Source of the DNA: Klebsiella pneumoniae
GTDB lineage: Bacteria; Pseudomonadota; Gammaproteobacteria; Enterobacterales; Enterobacteriaceae
DNA: 64,000 nt
Direction of reading: 5' to 3'
Assembly (NCBI RefSeq): GCF_000742135.1
Contig: NZ_KN046818.1
Location: 5,179,815 to 5,243,814 of the forward strand
This document shows, in pieces, positions 30,911-39,671 of this stretch (the first letter of the stretch is position 1; every line of letters begins with the position of its first letter). The notes beneath the pieces are model-generated. The model worked only from the letters and a program-made list of their open reading frames with translations, was not told the origin of the DNA and did no database searches. A program made the position numbers and the translations under genes.

Positions 30911-30937
30911 AAAAAGGGAGCGTCGGCTCCCTTCTTT
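30911..30937. terminator. Bidirectional terminator between corA and rarD
   Basis: An A-run, then AAGGGAGC-GTCG-GCTCCCTT (30914–30933), then TCTTTAC. The A-run on one side and T-rich end on the other let it serve both convergent genes. Confidence 0.82.
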
Positions 30938-30953
30938 ACTGGTTGATGCAGGC

Positions 30954-31847
30954 TTAGCCTCTGCGCAACCGGCGCTGGGTATACAGCGCATCGACGATAA
31001 ACACCGCCAGCGCGACCCAGATAAAGCCAAAGGTCACCATTTTATCCTTGCCCGGCACTTCGCCGTAGAACGTCACCGCCAGCAGGAACATCAGCGTTGG
31101 GCCGATGTACTGGAAAAAGCCCAGCGTGGAGAGCCGCAGACGCGTTGCCGCCCCGGTAAAGCACAGCAAAGGGATGGTGGTCACCACGCCCGCGGCCATC
31201 AGCAGCAGATTGAGCGACCAGGGGTTCTCGCCCATATGGCTGGTCGGGCTGTCGGTGATGCCGAACAACCAGATTGCCGCCACCGGCAGCAGCCACAGCG
31301 TTTCCACCAGCATGCCGGTTTGCGCATCGACAGCAATTTTCTTTCGCACCAGGCCGTAAAAGGCAAAACTGAAAGCCAGCCCAAGACCGATTATCGGCAG
31401 CGAACCAAAGGTCCACAGCTGGACCAGCACGCCGCAAAAGGCGAGGATCACCGCCAGCCACTGCAGACGACGAAAGCGTTCGCCGAGGAAAATCATCCCC
31501 AACAAAATATTCACCAGCGGGTTGATAAAGTAGCCGAGGCTGGCTTCCAGCATATGGTGGTTATTCACCGCCCAGATGAACAACAGCCAGTTACCGCCGA
31601 CCAGCACTGCCGAGAGCGCCAGCAGGAAGATCTTGCGCGGCGTTTTCAGCAGCTTTTTCACCTGTGGCCACTGGCGGCTGACGCTGATGAGCGCCACCAT
31701 GAAGAAGAAAGACCAGATCACGCGATGGGTTAGAATTTCATCGGCGGGAACATAGTAGATAAGTTTGAAGTACGCTGGCGCGATACCCCAGATAAAGTAG
31801 GCGGCGAGGGCCAGAATGATCCCCAACCGCGTCTGTTTCGCATCCAT
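30954..31847 (-). CDS. rarD: EamA/DMT-family permease RarD
   Basis: 297-residue inner-membrane protein with about ten hydrophobic helices in two EamA-type halves, starting DAKQTRLGIILALAAYFIWG. It keeps the family motifs ILTHRVIWS and ASLGYFINPLVNILLG. It is annotated in E. coli as a chloramphenicol-sensitive protein homologue; the true substrate is unknown. It lies 48 bp downstream of yigI on the same strand and is convergent with corA. Confidence 0.93.
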   Translation of the reverse strand: MDAKQTRLGIILALAAYFIWGIAPAYFKLIYYVPADEILTHRVIWSFFFMVALISVSRQWPQVKKLLKTPRKIFLLALSAVLVGGNWLLFIWAVNNHHMLEASLGYFINPLVNILLGMIFLGERFRRLQWLAVILAFCGVLVQLWTFGSLPIIGLGLAFSFAFYGLVRKKIAVDAQTGMLVETLWLLPVAAIWLFGITDSPTSHMGENPWSLNLLLMAAGVVTTIPLLCFTGAATRLRLSTLGFFQYIGPTLMFLLAVTFYGEVPGKDKMVTFGFIWVALAVFIVDALYTQRRLRRG

Positions 31848-31895
31848 CGGTAAAATCCATTGCCAAAGAGAGTGATGTTACTCGATTTTGGCCAA

Positions 31896-32360
31896 TCAAC
31901 CCACCATATAGGTGGCCGTTGCGCTGGCAATATAGACCTGAGCTTCGTTATGCAGTTCCACGCGGGCAACCGCCACTTTATTGCCGGCGCGCAGCAGGGT
32001 GCTGGTGGCGGTAAAACGTTCGCCGCGGCCCGGACGCAGGTAGTCCACGCGCAGGTCGATGGTTCCCATACGGGAAAGCCGTTGGCGCAACTCTTCTTCG
32101 TTGATGGTGTCATGGCGGGTAAGGGTACTGCCGACGCAGACCAGGCCAGCGGCAACGTCCAGCGCGGAGGCGATCACCCCGCCATGCAGAATGCTTTGCG
32201 CCCAGTTGCCGACCATCATCGGCTGATTATTAAAGCTAAGCTGGGCAAACGCTTTTTCGTAGCGTTCCAGTTCGAGACCGAGGGCGCGGTTAAACGGCAT
32301 GTGATAGACGAAAATCTCCCCTACCAGTTTCAGGGCTGCTTCGGCAGTAAGTTCAGACAT
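31896..32360 (-). CDS. yigI: Hotdog-fold acyl-CoA thioesterase YigI
   Basis: 154-residue hotdog-fold protein. The signature [14 protein letters not shown] (around residues 60–73) carries the aspartate on the central hotdog helix. The pattern of a thioesterase with [10 protein letters not shown] in the second half is clear. The E. coli orthologue has been reported to hydrolyse medium- and long-chain acyl-CoA. Divergent from pldA with 152 bp between, and probably cotranscribed with rarD. Confidence 0.9.
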   Translation of the reverse strand: MSELTAEAALKLVGEIFVYHMPFNRALGLELERYEKAFAQLSFNNQPMMVGNWAQSILHGGVIASALDVAAGLVCVGSTLTRHDTINEEELRQRLSRMGTIDLRVDYLRPGRGERFTATSTLLRAGNKVAVARVELHNEAQVYIASATATYMVG

Positions 32361-32512
32361 AACACCGGTTCCATTCGTTAATAAAATGTTGATTTTATGC
32401 TTCTAAAATATTGATTTCCACTTTCGGAGCGGATTAGGGGGCAGGTGATTAATAAACAGGTAGAATGGCTTCAGGTTAAACAAAAATAAAAACTATTTTT
32501 CAGGAGACCAGC

Positions 32513-33373
32513 ATGCGTATCTCTTTGGCCTGCCTGGTGGCGCTGTGCGCGCTACCGGCCGGTGTTATGGCGCAGGACGCGTCGGTACACGACAAACCGG
32601 CAGTGCGCGGCAGCATTATCGCCAACCTGCTCCAGGACCATGATAATCCTTTCCTGCTCTACCCTTATGAGAGCAACTATCTGCTCTATACGTGGACCAG
32701 CGACCTCAATAAAGAGGCGATCCGCAGCTATGACTGGGCCGAAAATGCCCGTAAAGATGAAGTGAAGTTTCAGCTAAGCCTGGCGTTCCCGCTGTGGCGC
32801 GGTATCCTGGGCGATAATTCGCTGCTGGGCGCGTCCTATACCCAGAAATCCTGGTGGCAGCTCTCTAACAGCAAAGAGTCGGCGCCGTTTCGCGAAACCA
32901 ATTATGAACCCCAGCTGTTTTTGGGCTTTGCGACCGACTACCAGTTTGCCGGCTGGACGCTGCGCGATATCGAGATGGGGTATAACCACGACTCGAATGG
33001 GCGTTCCGACCCCACCTCGCGCAGCTGGAATCGGCTTTATGCCCGCCTGATGGCGCAAAACGGTAACTGGCTGGTGGAAGTGAAGCCCTGGTATGTGGTG
33101 GGCAACACCGATGATAACCCGGATATCACCAAATATATGGGCTATTACCGGCTGAAGGTGGGCTACCAGCTGGGAGAGGCGATCCTCAGTGCGCAGGGGC
33201 AATACAACTGGAACACCGGCTACGGCGGGGCGGAACTTGGCGTGAGCTATCCCATTACCAAACATGTTCGCGCCTATACGCAGATCTACAGCGGCTATGG
33301 CGAGTCGCTTATCGACTATAACTTTAACCAAACGCGCGTCGGCGTCGGGCTAATGCTCAACGATCTGTTTTAA
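32513..33373 (+). CDS. pldA: Outer membrane phospholipase A
   Basis: Calcium-dependent outer-membrane phospholipase that acts as a dimer when membrane asymmetry is lost. The 286-residue precursor has a cleavable signal (residues 1–20, ending VMA|QD), then a 12-stranded barrel ending in Phe. The catalytic triad is visible: H159 and S161 in GYNHDSNGRSDP and N173 in RSWNRLY, each three residues before the E. coli positions. GGAG lies upstream of the ATG. recQ follows after 67 bp. Confidence 0.96.
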   Translation: MRISLACLVALCALPAGVMAQDASVHDKPAVRGSIIANLLQDHDNPFLLYPYESNYLLYTWTSDLNKEAIRSYDWAENARKDEVKFQLSLAFPLWRGILGDNSLLGASYTQKSWWQLSNSKESAPFRETNYEPQLFLGFATDYQFAGWTLRDIEMGYNHDSNGRSDPTSRSWNRLYARLMAQNGNWLVEVKPWYVVGNTDDNPDITKYMGYYRLKVGYQLGEAILSAQGQYNWNTGYGGAELGVSYPITKHVRAYTQIYSGYGESLIDYNFNQTRVGVGLMLNDLF

Positions 33374-33440
33374 TCGTTGCACTCTGGCTCGCAGGCGCTG
33401 AAAATAGCGCCTGTTTTCTTTTCAGGCAAATGGGGTCAAC

Positions 33441-35267
33441 GTGGCACAGGCGGAAGTATTAAATCAGGAATCGCTGGCTAAGCAGGTTTTACAAGAGACC
33501 TTCGGCTACCAGCAGTTCCGTCCTGGCCAGGAAACGATTATCGAGACGGCGCTCGAAGGCCGGGACTGCCTGGTGGTCATGCCGACCGGTGGCGGCAAGT
33601 CGCTGTGCTATCAGGTGCCGGCGCTGGTCATGGGCGGTCTGACGGTCGTGGTCTCACCGCTGATCTCGCTGATGAAGGACCAGGTCGATCAGCTGCTGGC
33701 CAACGGCGTGGCGGCGGCTTGTCTGAACTCGACGCAAAGCCGCGAGCAGCAGCAGGAGGTGATGGCCGGCTGCCGCAGCGGGCAGGTTCGTCTGCTGTAT
33801 ATCGCGCCGGAACGGCTGATGCTGGATAACTTTCTTGAGCATCTGGCGAACTGGAACCTGGCGATGCTGGCGGTAGACGAGGCGCACTGTATCTCGCAGT
33901 GGGGCCATGACTTCCGTCCGGAATATGCCGCGCTGGGCCAGCTGCGTCAGCGGATGCCGCAGATCCCGTTTATGGCGTTGACCGCCACCGCCGATGATAC
34001 CACCCGCCGCGATATCGTCCGCCTGCTGGGGCTTAACGATCCGCTGATTCAGGTCAGCAGCTTCGACCGGCCAAACATCCGCTATATGCTGATGGAGAAA
34101 TTCAAGCCGCTCGACCAGCTGATGCGCTACGTTCAGGATCAGCGCGGCAAATCGGGCATTATCTACTGCAACAGCCGTTCGAAAGTGGAAGACACCGCCG
34201 CCAGGCTGCAAAGCCGCGGTATTAGCGCGGCGGCTTACCATGCCGGTCTGGAAAACGACGTGCGCGCCGAGGTGCAGGAGAAATTCCAGCGCGACGATCT
34301 GCAGATCGTGGTGGCGACGGTGGCCTTCGGGATGGGCATTAACAAGCCGAACGTCCGCTTTGTGGTGCATTTTGATATTCCGCGCAATATTGAATCCTAC
34401 TATCAGGAGACCGGCCGCGCCGGGCGTGATGGCCTGCCGGCGGAAGCGATGCTGTTTTACGATCCGGCGGATATGGCGTGGCTGCGCCGCTGTCTGGAAG
34501 AAAAACCCGCCGGGCCGCTACAGGATATCGAACGGCATAAGCTGAATGCGATGGGGGCGTTTGCCGAAGCGCAGACCTGTCGCCGTCTGGTGCTGCTGAA
34601 CTATTTTGGCGAAGGGCGTCAGGAGCCGTGCGGCAACTGCGATATCTGTCTTGACCCGCCAAAGCAGTACGATGGCTTAATGGACGCCCGCAAGGCGCTT
34701 TCAACGATTTACCGGGTCAATCAACGTTTCGGGATGGGTTACGTGGTGGAGGTCCTGCGCGGGGCCAACAACCATCGCATCCGAGAGATGGGCCACGATA
34801 AGCTGCCGGTTTACGGTATCGGCCGGGAGCAAAGTCACGAGCACTGGGTGAGCGTGATCCGCCAGCTGATTCACCTTGGGCTGGTGACGCAGAATATCGC
34901 CCAGCACTCCGCGCTGCAGCTGACCGAAGCCGCGCGACCGGTGCTGCGTGGCGAAGTGCCGCTGCAGCTCGCCGTGCCGCGTATCGTGGCGCTGAAGCCA
35001 AAGGCGATGCAGAAATCCTTTGGCGGCAATTACGACCGTAAACTGTTCGCCAAGCTGCGCAAATTACGTAAAGCGATCGCCGACGAAGAGAACATCCCGC
35101 CATATGTGGTCTTCAACGACGCGACGCTTATCGAGATGGCCGAACAATCGCCGCTGACCGCCGGCGAAATGCTCAGCGTCAACGGCGTGGGGACACGCAA
35201 GCTCGAGCGTTTCGGGAAGCCGTTTATGGCGCTGATCCGGGCGCATGTTGATGGCGACGATGAGTAG
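33441..35267 (+). CDS. recQ: ATP-dependent DNA helicase RecQ
   Basis: SF2 3'–5' helicase of the RecF recombination pathway. The GTG at 33441 starts MAQAEVLNQE and yields 608 residues, one less than E. coli. Seen: Walker A MPTGGGKS (K53), DEAH box AVDEAHCISQWGHDFR, motif VI QETGRAGRDG, the RQC zinc site (C380-like CRRL and CGNCDIC cysteines), winged helix, and the C-terminal HRDC domain (about residues 525–608) ending HVDGDDE. Confidence 0.97.
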   Translation: MAQAEVLNQESLAKQVLQETFGYQQFRPGQETIIETALEGRDCLVVMPTGGGKSLCYQVPALVMGGLTVVVSPLISLMKDQVDQLLANGVAAACLNSTQSREQQQEVMAGCRSGQVRLLYIAPERLMLDNFLEHLANWNLAMLAVDEAHCISQWGHDFRPEYAALGQLRQRMPQIPFMALTATADDTTRRDIVRLLGLNDPLIQVSSFDRPNIRYMLMEKFKPLDQLMRYVQDQRGKSGIIYCNSRSKVEDTAARLQSRGISAAAYHAGLENDVRAEVQEKFQRDDLQIVVATVAFGMGINKPNVRFVVHFDIPRNIESYYQETGRAGRDGLPAEAMLFYDPADMAWLRRCLEEKPAGPLQDIERHKLNAMGAFAEAQTCRRLVLLNYFGEGRQEPCGNCDICLDPPKQYDGLMDARKALSTIYRVNQRFGMGYVVEVLRGANNHRIREMGHDKLPVYGIGREQSHEHWVSVIRQLIHLGLVTQNIAQHSALQLTEAARPVLRGEVPLQLAVPRIVALKPKAMQKSFGGNYDRKLFAKLRKLRKAIADEENIPPYVVFNDATLIEMAEQSPLTAGEMLSVNGVGTRKLERFGKPFMALIRAHVDGDDE

Positions 35268-35328
35268 TCAGCTGGCTGAAAAAGTGCCAGAATAGTTTCT
35301 CTCTTCATTATTTTCCTGCGAGTTAACT

Positions 35329-35949
35329 ATGCTGATGCTTTTCCTCACCGTGGCGCTGGTGCATATCATTGCGCTGATGAGCCCGGGGCCGGACTTTTTC
35401 TTTGTCTCACAAACGGCCATCAGCCGCTCGCGAAGAGAGGCGATGATGGGTGTGCTGGGGATTACCTGCGGCGTCATGGTCTGGGCGGGAGTGGCGCTGC
35501 TCGGCCTGAACCTGATCCTCGCCCGGATGGCGTGGCTGCATAACATTATAATGGTCGGCGGGGGCCTGTATCTATGCTGGATGGGCTACCAGATGCTGCG
35601 TGGCGCGCTGAAAAAAGAGAAGGTGGCCTCGGCGGAGCCGCAGGTGGAGCTGGCCCGCAGCGGACGCAGCTTCGTGAAGGGATTGCTGACCAATCTGGCG
35701 AATCCGAAAGCGATTATCTACTTCGGCTCGGTGTTTTCGCTGTTCGTGGGTGACAGCGTCGGCGCCGGCGCGCGCTGGGGCATTTTCCTGCTGATTATCG
35801 TTGAGACGCTGGCCTGGTTTATGGTGGTTGCCAGCCTGTTCGCCCTGCCGGGGATGCGCCGCGGCTATCAGCGGATGGCGAAGTGGATCGACGGTATCGC
35901 CGGTACGCTGTTTGCGGGCTTCGGCATCCACCTGATTATCTCGCGTTAA
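35329..35949 (+). CDS. rhtC: Threonine efflux protein RhtC
   Basis: LysE/RhtB-family exporter, 206 residues, as in E. coli, with about six hydrophobic segments and the family start HIIALMSPGPDFFFVSQTAISRSRREA, where SPGPD is the diagnostic motif. A second motif, NLANPKAIIYFGSVFSLF, lies mid-protein. In E. coli rhtC is next to, and convergent with, rhtB; here an extra gene separates them. Confidence 0.95.
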   Translation: MLMLFLTVALVHIIALMSPGPDFFFVSQTAISRSRREAMMGVLGITCGVMVWAGVALLGLNLILARMAWLHNIIMVGGGLYLCWMGYQMLRGALKKEKVASAEPQVELARSGRSFVKGLLTNLANPKAIIYFGSVFSLFVGDSVGAGARWGIFLLIIVETLAWFMVVASLFALPGMRRGYQRMAKWIDGIAGTLFAGFGIHLIISR

Positions 35950-35960
35950 CCGGCATGCTG

Positions 35961-35990
35961 TTTCCCACCCGGTTGTTTCCGGGTGGGAAA
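35961..35990. terminator. Perfect 12-bp hairpin between rhtC and the Rpn gene
   Basis: TTTCCCACCCGG (35961–35972) and CCGGGTGGGAAA (35979–35990) with a six-base loop lie exactly in the 44-bp gap between two convergent genes. It has no T-run outside the stem, so it could be a two-way terminator of modest strength or an mRNA 3'-end stabiliser. Confidence 0.6.
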
Positions 35991-35993
35991 GTA

Positions 35994-36179
35994 TCAGTGG
36001 CGAAGCCGCTGCAGCTCGTCTTCAGACAGACCGGTCATTTCCATAATCGCCTGGTCATCAATACCGCGACTGCGCATCGCTTCGGCAACCTGCACCAGAG
36101 CCTGGTATTTACCTTCTTTTATGCCCTGCTGTACGCCTTTCTCCATACCTTCTGCAAGCCATGTTTCCGCCAGCGTCAT
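35994..36179 (-). CDS. Internal in-frame start: predicted 61-residue Rpn-S protein
   Basis: Within the Rpn gene, in the same frame, the ATG of residue M242 (first base 36179) is preceded by GGAGGA (36191–36186, minus strand) with a six-base spacer TTACTG. This near-ideal ribosome site is far better than that of the full-length start. The product would be the last 61 residues, beginning MTLAETWLAEG and ending ELQRLRH. For other Rpn genes, small proteins made from such internal starts have been shown to block the toxicity of the full-length nuclease in anti-phage defence. That this one does so is inferred from position and site strength. Confidence 0.65.
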   Translation of the reverse strand: MTLAETWLAEGMEKGVQQGIKEGKYQALVQVAEAMRSRGIDDQAIMEMTGLSEDELQRLRH

Positions 36180-36902
36180 CAGTAATCCTCCATGCTGCGG
36201 CACGCGCTGTGCCAGCCCGTACAAGAGTGTCCGAGTATCTTCGGCATCCCCTGCCTGAGCCATATAGTTTACCAATACGGTGATTTGTTGTCCGCTCATC
36301 TGCTCCAGCATTAAGAGGTGGGTCAACTTATCCAGCAATTGCGCCATATCGCGCTGGCGGATGTGCTTTTGCACCAGCGTCAGGGCTGCCATGCTGCGGT
36401 GCTGCATGATGTCGTCGTCGGGGATCACCGTGATATCGACCAGCGGAAACGACCCGCTATAGAGCTGGCTGGCGGTCTCAGGATCGGCAAAATTATCCAG
36501 CCAGCGCATCGACCAGGGATAGGGGCTGCGTCGTCCCTGATAGAAGAGAATAGGGATAACCAGAGGCAGCGTTTTATGGCCGCTCTCCAGGTGCCGCTGC
36601 ATGGCGGCGATGGCATAGCGCATTAAGCGAAAGGCCATCAGCTTATCGGGTGCGCTCTGGTGCTCGATCAGAACATGGACATAGCCCGAACCGCGGGTGG
36701 TTTCCAGCGAATAAAGGATATCGCTGTAGTAAGGCCTGAGATCGTCTTCGAGAAAGCTGCCGGATTCCAGACGCAGGGTGTCCAGTTTGCAGATCTGTGT
36801 TAACGACGGAGGCAGGTGGAGCTCGATAAAATCGCGCGCCGTCTCTACCCGTGAGAGAAAAGTTTTAAATACCGCATCATGAGGGGTCGCCGTTTCCGCC
36901 AT
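35994..36902 (-). CDS. Rpn-family PD-(D/E)XK nuclease (recombination-promoting nuclease/putative transposase)
   Basis: 302-residue protein of the Rpn (YhgA-like) family. Related E. coli proteins (RpnA–E) are DNA endonucleases that raise RecA-independent recombination and are toxic. The start MAETATPHDAVFKTFL is typical. The nuclease core shows D61 in SDILYSLE and E80-x-Q82 in LIEHQS, the D…ExQ variant of PD-(D/E)XK. A helical C-terminal region has the Lys/Glu/Gly-rich tract EGMEKGVQQGIKEGKYQ. The upstream site is poor (GGATGA at ten bases). It lies between rhtC and rhtB, where E. coli has no gene, and appears less GC-rich than its neighbours, both consistent with later acquisition. Exact substrate is unknown. 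Confidence 0.9.
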   Translation of the reverse strand: MAETATPHDAVFKTFLSRVETARDFIELHLPPSLTQICKLDTLRLESGSFLEDDLRPYYSDILYSLETTRGSGYVHVLIEHQSAPDKLMAFRLMRYAIAAMQRHLESGHKTLPLVIPILFYQGRRSPYPWSMRWLDNFADPETASQLYSGSFPLVDITVIPDDDIMQHRSMAALTLVQKHIRQRDMAQLLDKLTHLLMLEQMSGQQITVLVNYMAQAGDAEDTRTLLYGLAQRVPQHGGLLMTLAETWLAEGMEKGVQQGIKEGKYQALVQVAEAMRSRGIDDQAIMEMTGLSEDELQRLRH

Positions 36903-37064
36903 TGCCGTTCATCCATGAATCACGTATCTGGCGGCATCCTGGCACGGCGGGTTCAGCGCCGACAGCGGGCAAAAAAATTAATTACCCACTTTGCGCGCCG
37001 GCTCGCGCAGAGAGAAAGCGTTGTTCACCTGGCGAGCCTCTCTTTGCGAGCGAGATTCCATGAT

Positions 37065-37685
37065 TCAGGCATGGCGGGCGGAGGCGAGCAGCGCCCCGAC
37101 CAGCATAAACAGTGAACCAAAGACTTTGTTCAACGCCTTCATCTGCTTTGGCCCTTTGATCCATGCGGAAATGCGCTGCGCCAGGGTCGCATAGCCAATC
37201 ATCACAATGATATCGACGACGATGGTGGTGACGCCCAGAACGAGATATTGCATCACCTGCGGCTGGTGCGGCAGGATAAACTGCGGAAACAGGGCGGCCA
37301 GAAAAACAATGCTTTTGGGATTGGTGAGATTTACGAACACCGCGCGCTGAAACAGTTTGCCGCGCGTCTGCGCCTTCGCCAGCGTATTCAGGTCGATCGC
37401 CCCTGCCGCCCGCCATTGCTGGATACCCAGCCAGATCAGGTAGGCGGCGCCGGCCCATTTTAGCACCTCAAAGGCCAGCACCGAGCGGGAGAAGAGAGTG
37501 CCGAGACCAACGCCAACCAGCACGATATGAATGGCCAGCCCGGTCTGCAAACCGGCAATCGACGCCGCCGCGCCGCGGTATCCGTGGTTAATGGAAGTGG
37601 TCATGGTATTAATCGCTCCGGAACCCGGCGACAGGCTGAGAATAATTGATGTCAGCAGGTAGGCGAACCACCACTCAATGGTCAT
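37065..37685 (-). CDS. rhtB: Homoserine/homoserine lactone efflux protein RhtB
   Basis: LysE/RhtB-family exporter, 206 residues as in E. coli, with the motif [16 protein letters not shown] near residues 17–32, about six hydrophobic segments and [22 protein letters not shown] precedes the ATG by six bases. Divergent from pldB. The 162 bp between its stop and the Rpn start contain no recognised gene. Confidence 0.95.
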   Translation of the reverse strand: MTIEWWFAYLLTSIILSLSPGSGAINTMTTSINHGYRGAAASIAGLQTGLAIHIVLVGVGLGTLFSRSVLAFEVLKWAGAAYLIWLGIQQWRAAGAIDLNTLAKAQTRGKLFQRAVFVNLTNPKSIVFLAALFPQFILPHQPQVMQYLVLGVTTIVVDIIVMIGYATLAQRISAWIKGPKQMKALNKVFGSLFMLVGALLASARHA

Positions 37686-37794
37686 GAGAAACTCCCTGAT
37701 TGTCTGTTTTTATGCCACAATACGCTATTGTGTCAGCATTGTGTGATACACGGTAAAAAAACGATTTTCAGCGGTTAACAGGGGTGTAAACCCG

Positions 37795-38787
37795 ATGTTT
37801 GGGCAGAAAAAGGACTGGGAAACACGAGAAAACGCGTTTGCGGCCTTTAGCATGGGGCCGCTGACGGATTTCTGGCGACAGCGCGAAGAAGCTGAATTTA
37901 AAGGCGTCGACGATGTACCGGTACGCTTTGTCCGCTTTTGCGCGCAACATAACGATCGTCTGGTGTTGATTTGCCCCGGGCGCATTGAAAGCTACGTGAA
38001 GTATGCTGAAGTGGCCTACGATCTCTTTCACTGCGGCTTTGACGTGATGATCATTGACCATCGCGGGCAGGGACGCTCGGGCCGCCTGCTCTCAGATACC
38101 CACCGCGGACACGTGGTTAACTTCAGCGACTATGTTGATGACCTGGCCGCGCTCTGGCAGCAGCAGGTGGTTCCTGGACACTGGCGAAAACGGTTTATCC
38201 TTGCTCATTCTATGGGCGGAGCGATTGCCACGCTTTTTCTGCAACGTTACCGGGCGCATTGCGATGCAATAGCGCTCTGCGCGCCGATGTTCGGGATTAT
38301 CATTCGGCTGCCGGACTGGATGGTGCGCCATATTCTCGACTGGGCTGAGGGCCATCAGCGCATTCGCGAAGAGTATGCCATCGGCACCGGGCGCTGGCGG
38401 GCGCTGCCTTTTGCCGTTAACGTGCTGACGCACAGTCGGCAACGCTATCGTCGCAACCTGCGCTTCTATGCCGATGAGCCGCGGCTGCAGGTCGGCGGTC
38501 CGACCTGGCACTGGGTGCGTGAGGGCATGCTGGCCGGCGACGAAGTGCTGGCGAATGTGGAAAAAGATACCGCCCCGACGCTGCTTTTACAGGCGGAAGA
38601 GGAGCGGGTGGTCGATAATCTGATGCACGACCGCTATTGCGAATTACGGGCCGCTGCCGGCCATCCCTGTGAGGGCGGTAAGCCGCTCGTCATTGAAGGG
38701 GCATATCATGAGATCCTTTTTGAAAAGGACGCTATGCGCTCAGTCGCGCTCAATGCCATCGTCGAGTTTTTCAATCGACATACTTAA
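37795..38787 (+). CDS. pldB: Lysophospholipase L2
   Basis: Inner-membrane-associated alpha/beta hydrolase that degrades lysophospholipids, 330 residues against 340 in E. coli; the difference is at the C-terminus after FNRH. The nucleophile elbow AHSMGGA, the VMIIDHRGQGRS segment and the histidine in EGAYHEILFEKD complete the expected triad. yigL starts 44 bp downstream. In E. coli and Salmonella the SgrS small RNA pairs within the 3' part of pldB to stabilise a yigL mRNA fragment. Confidence 0.95.
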   Translation: MFGQKKDWETRENAFAAFSMGPLTDFWRQREEAEFKGVDDVPVRFVRFCAQHNDRLVLICPGRIESYVKYAEVAYDLFHCGFDVMIIDHRGQGRSGRLLSDTHRGHVVNFSDYVDDLAALWQQQVVPGHWRKRFILAHSMGGAIATLFLQRYRAHCDAIALCAPMFGIIIRLPDWMVRHILDWAEGHQRIREEYAIGTGRWRALPFAVNVLTHSRQRYRRNLRFYADEPRLQVGGPTWHWVREGMLAGDEVLANVEKDTAPTLLLQAEEERVVDNLMHDRYCELRAAAGHPCEGGKPLVIEGAYHEILFEKDAMRSVALNAIVEFFNRHT

Positions 38788-38831
38788 TCCGACGATAACG
38801 CTCGTCGCCCTGCTTAGAGGTTAACTTTTTT

Positions 38832-39632
38832 ATGTACCAGGTTGTTGCGTCTGATTTAGACGGCACGCTGCTTTCCCCCGATCATTTCCTGACCCCGTAT
38901 GCCAAAGAGACGCTAAAGCTGCTTACCGCCCGTGGGATCAATTTCGTCTTCGCCACCGGCCGTCACTACATCGACGTCGGGCAAATCCGCGATAATCTCG
39001 GCATCCGGTCGTACATGATCACCTCTAACGGCGCCCGCGTTCACGATAGCGATGGTCAGCAAATCTTTGCCCATAACCTCGATCGCGATATTGCCGCCGA
39101 CCTGTTTGAGATCGTGCGTAACGACCCGAAAATCGTCACTAACGTTTATCGGGAAGACGAGTGGTATATGAACCGCCATCGTCCGGAAGAGATGCGCTTC
39201 TTCAAGGAGGCGGTGTTTAACTACAAGCTGTATGAGCCGGGCGAACTGGATCCGCAGGGGATCAGCAAAGTATTCTTTACCTGCGAGGATCATGAGCATC
39301 TGCTGCCGCTGGAGCAGGCGATGAACGCCCGCTGGGGCGATCGGGTGAACGTCAGCTTCTCCACCTTAACCTGCCTGGAAGTCATGGCGGGTGGGGTATC
39401 GAAGGGGCATGCGCTGGAGGCGGTGGCGAAGATGCTCGGCTACACTCTTTCCGATTGCATCGCCTTCGGCGACGGTATGAACGACGCTGAGATGCTGTCG
39501 ATGGCTGGCAAAGGCTGCATCATGGCCAACGCCCACCAGCGGCTGAAGGATCTGCATCCGGAACTGGAAGTGATCGGCAGTAACGCCGACGATGCTGTCC
39601 CGCACTACCTGCGTAAGCTATACCTCGACTGA
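38832..39632 (+). CDS. yigL: HAD phosphatase YigL (sugar-phosphate/PLP phosphatase)
   Basis: 266-residue Cof-type HAD hydrolase with motif I ASDLDGTLLSP (D8, D10), motif II FATGRHY, motif III region GGVSKGHAL and motif IV FGDGMNDAEML. The E. coli enzyme dephosphorylates sugar phosphates and pyridoxal phosphate. It is raised post-transcriptionally by SgrS during sugar-phosphate stress, via the pldB-yigL transcript. Same length and operon as E. coli. Confidence 0.94.
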   Translation: MYQVVASDLDGTLLSPDHFLTPYAKETLKLLTARGINFVFATGRHYIDVGQIRDNLGIRSYMITSNGARVHDSDGQQIFAHNLDRDIAADLFEIVRNDPKIVTNVYREDEWYMNRHRPEEMRFFKEAVFNYKLYEPGELDPQGISKVFFTCEDHEHLLPLEQAMNARWGDRVNVSFSTLTCLEVMAGGVSKGHALEAVAKMLGYTLSDCIAFGDGMNDAEMLSMAGKGCIMANAHQRLKDLHPELEVIGSNADDAVPHYLRKLYLD

Positions 39633-39638
39633 AAAAGA

Positions 39639-39671
39639 TTGACGACTGGCGAATAAGCGTCCAGTCGTCAA
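39639..39671 (+). terminator. Inverted repeat after yigL
   Basis: TTGACGACTGG (39639–39649) and CCAGTCGTCAA (39661–39671) form a perfect 11-bp stem with an 11-base loop, seven bases after the yigL stop. No T-run follows, so it is a weak terminator candidate or an mRNA end-protecting structure. Confidence 0.5.

Noticed and set aside
36903..37064. Additional partner gene between rhtB and the Rpn gene
   Set aside because: No frame with a convincing start and ribosome site was found in these 162 bases.
35950..37075. Short direct repeat GGCATG on both sides of the Rpn insert as a target-site duplication
   Set aside because: Six bases match by chance easily, the positions are not at clear ends of the insert, and no terminal inverted repeats were seen.
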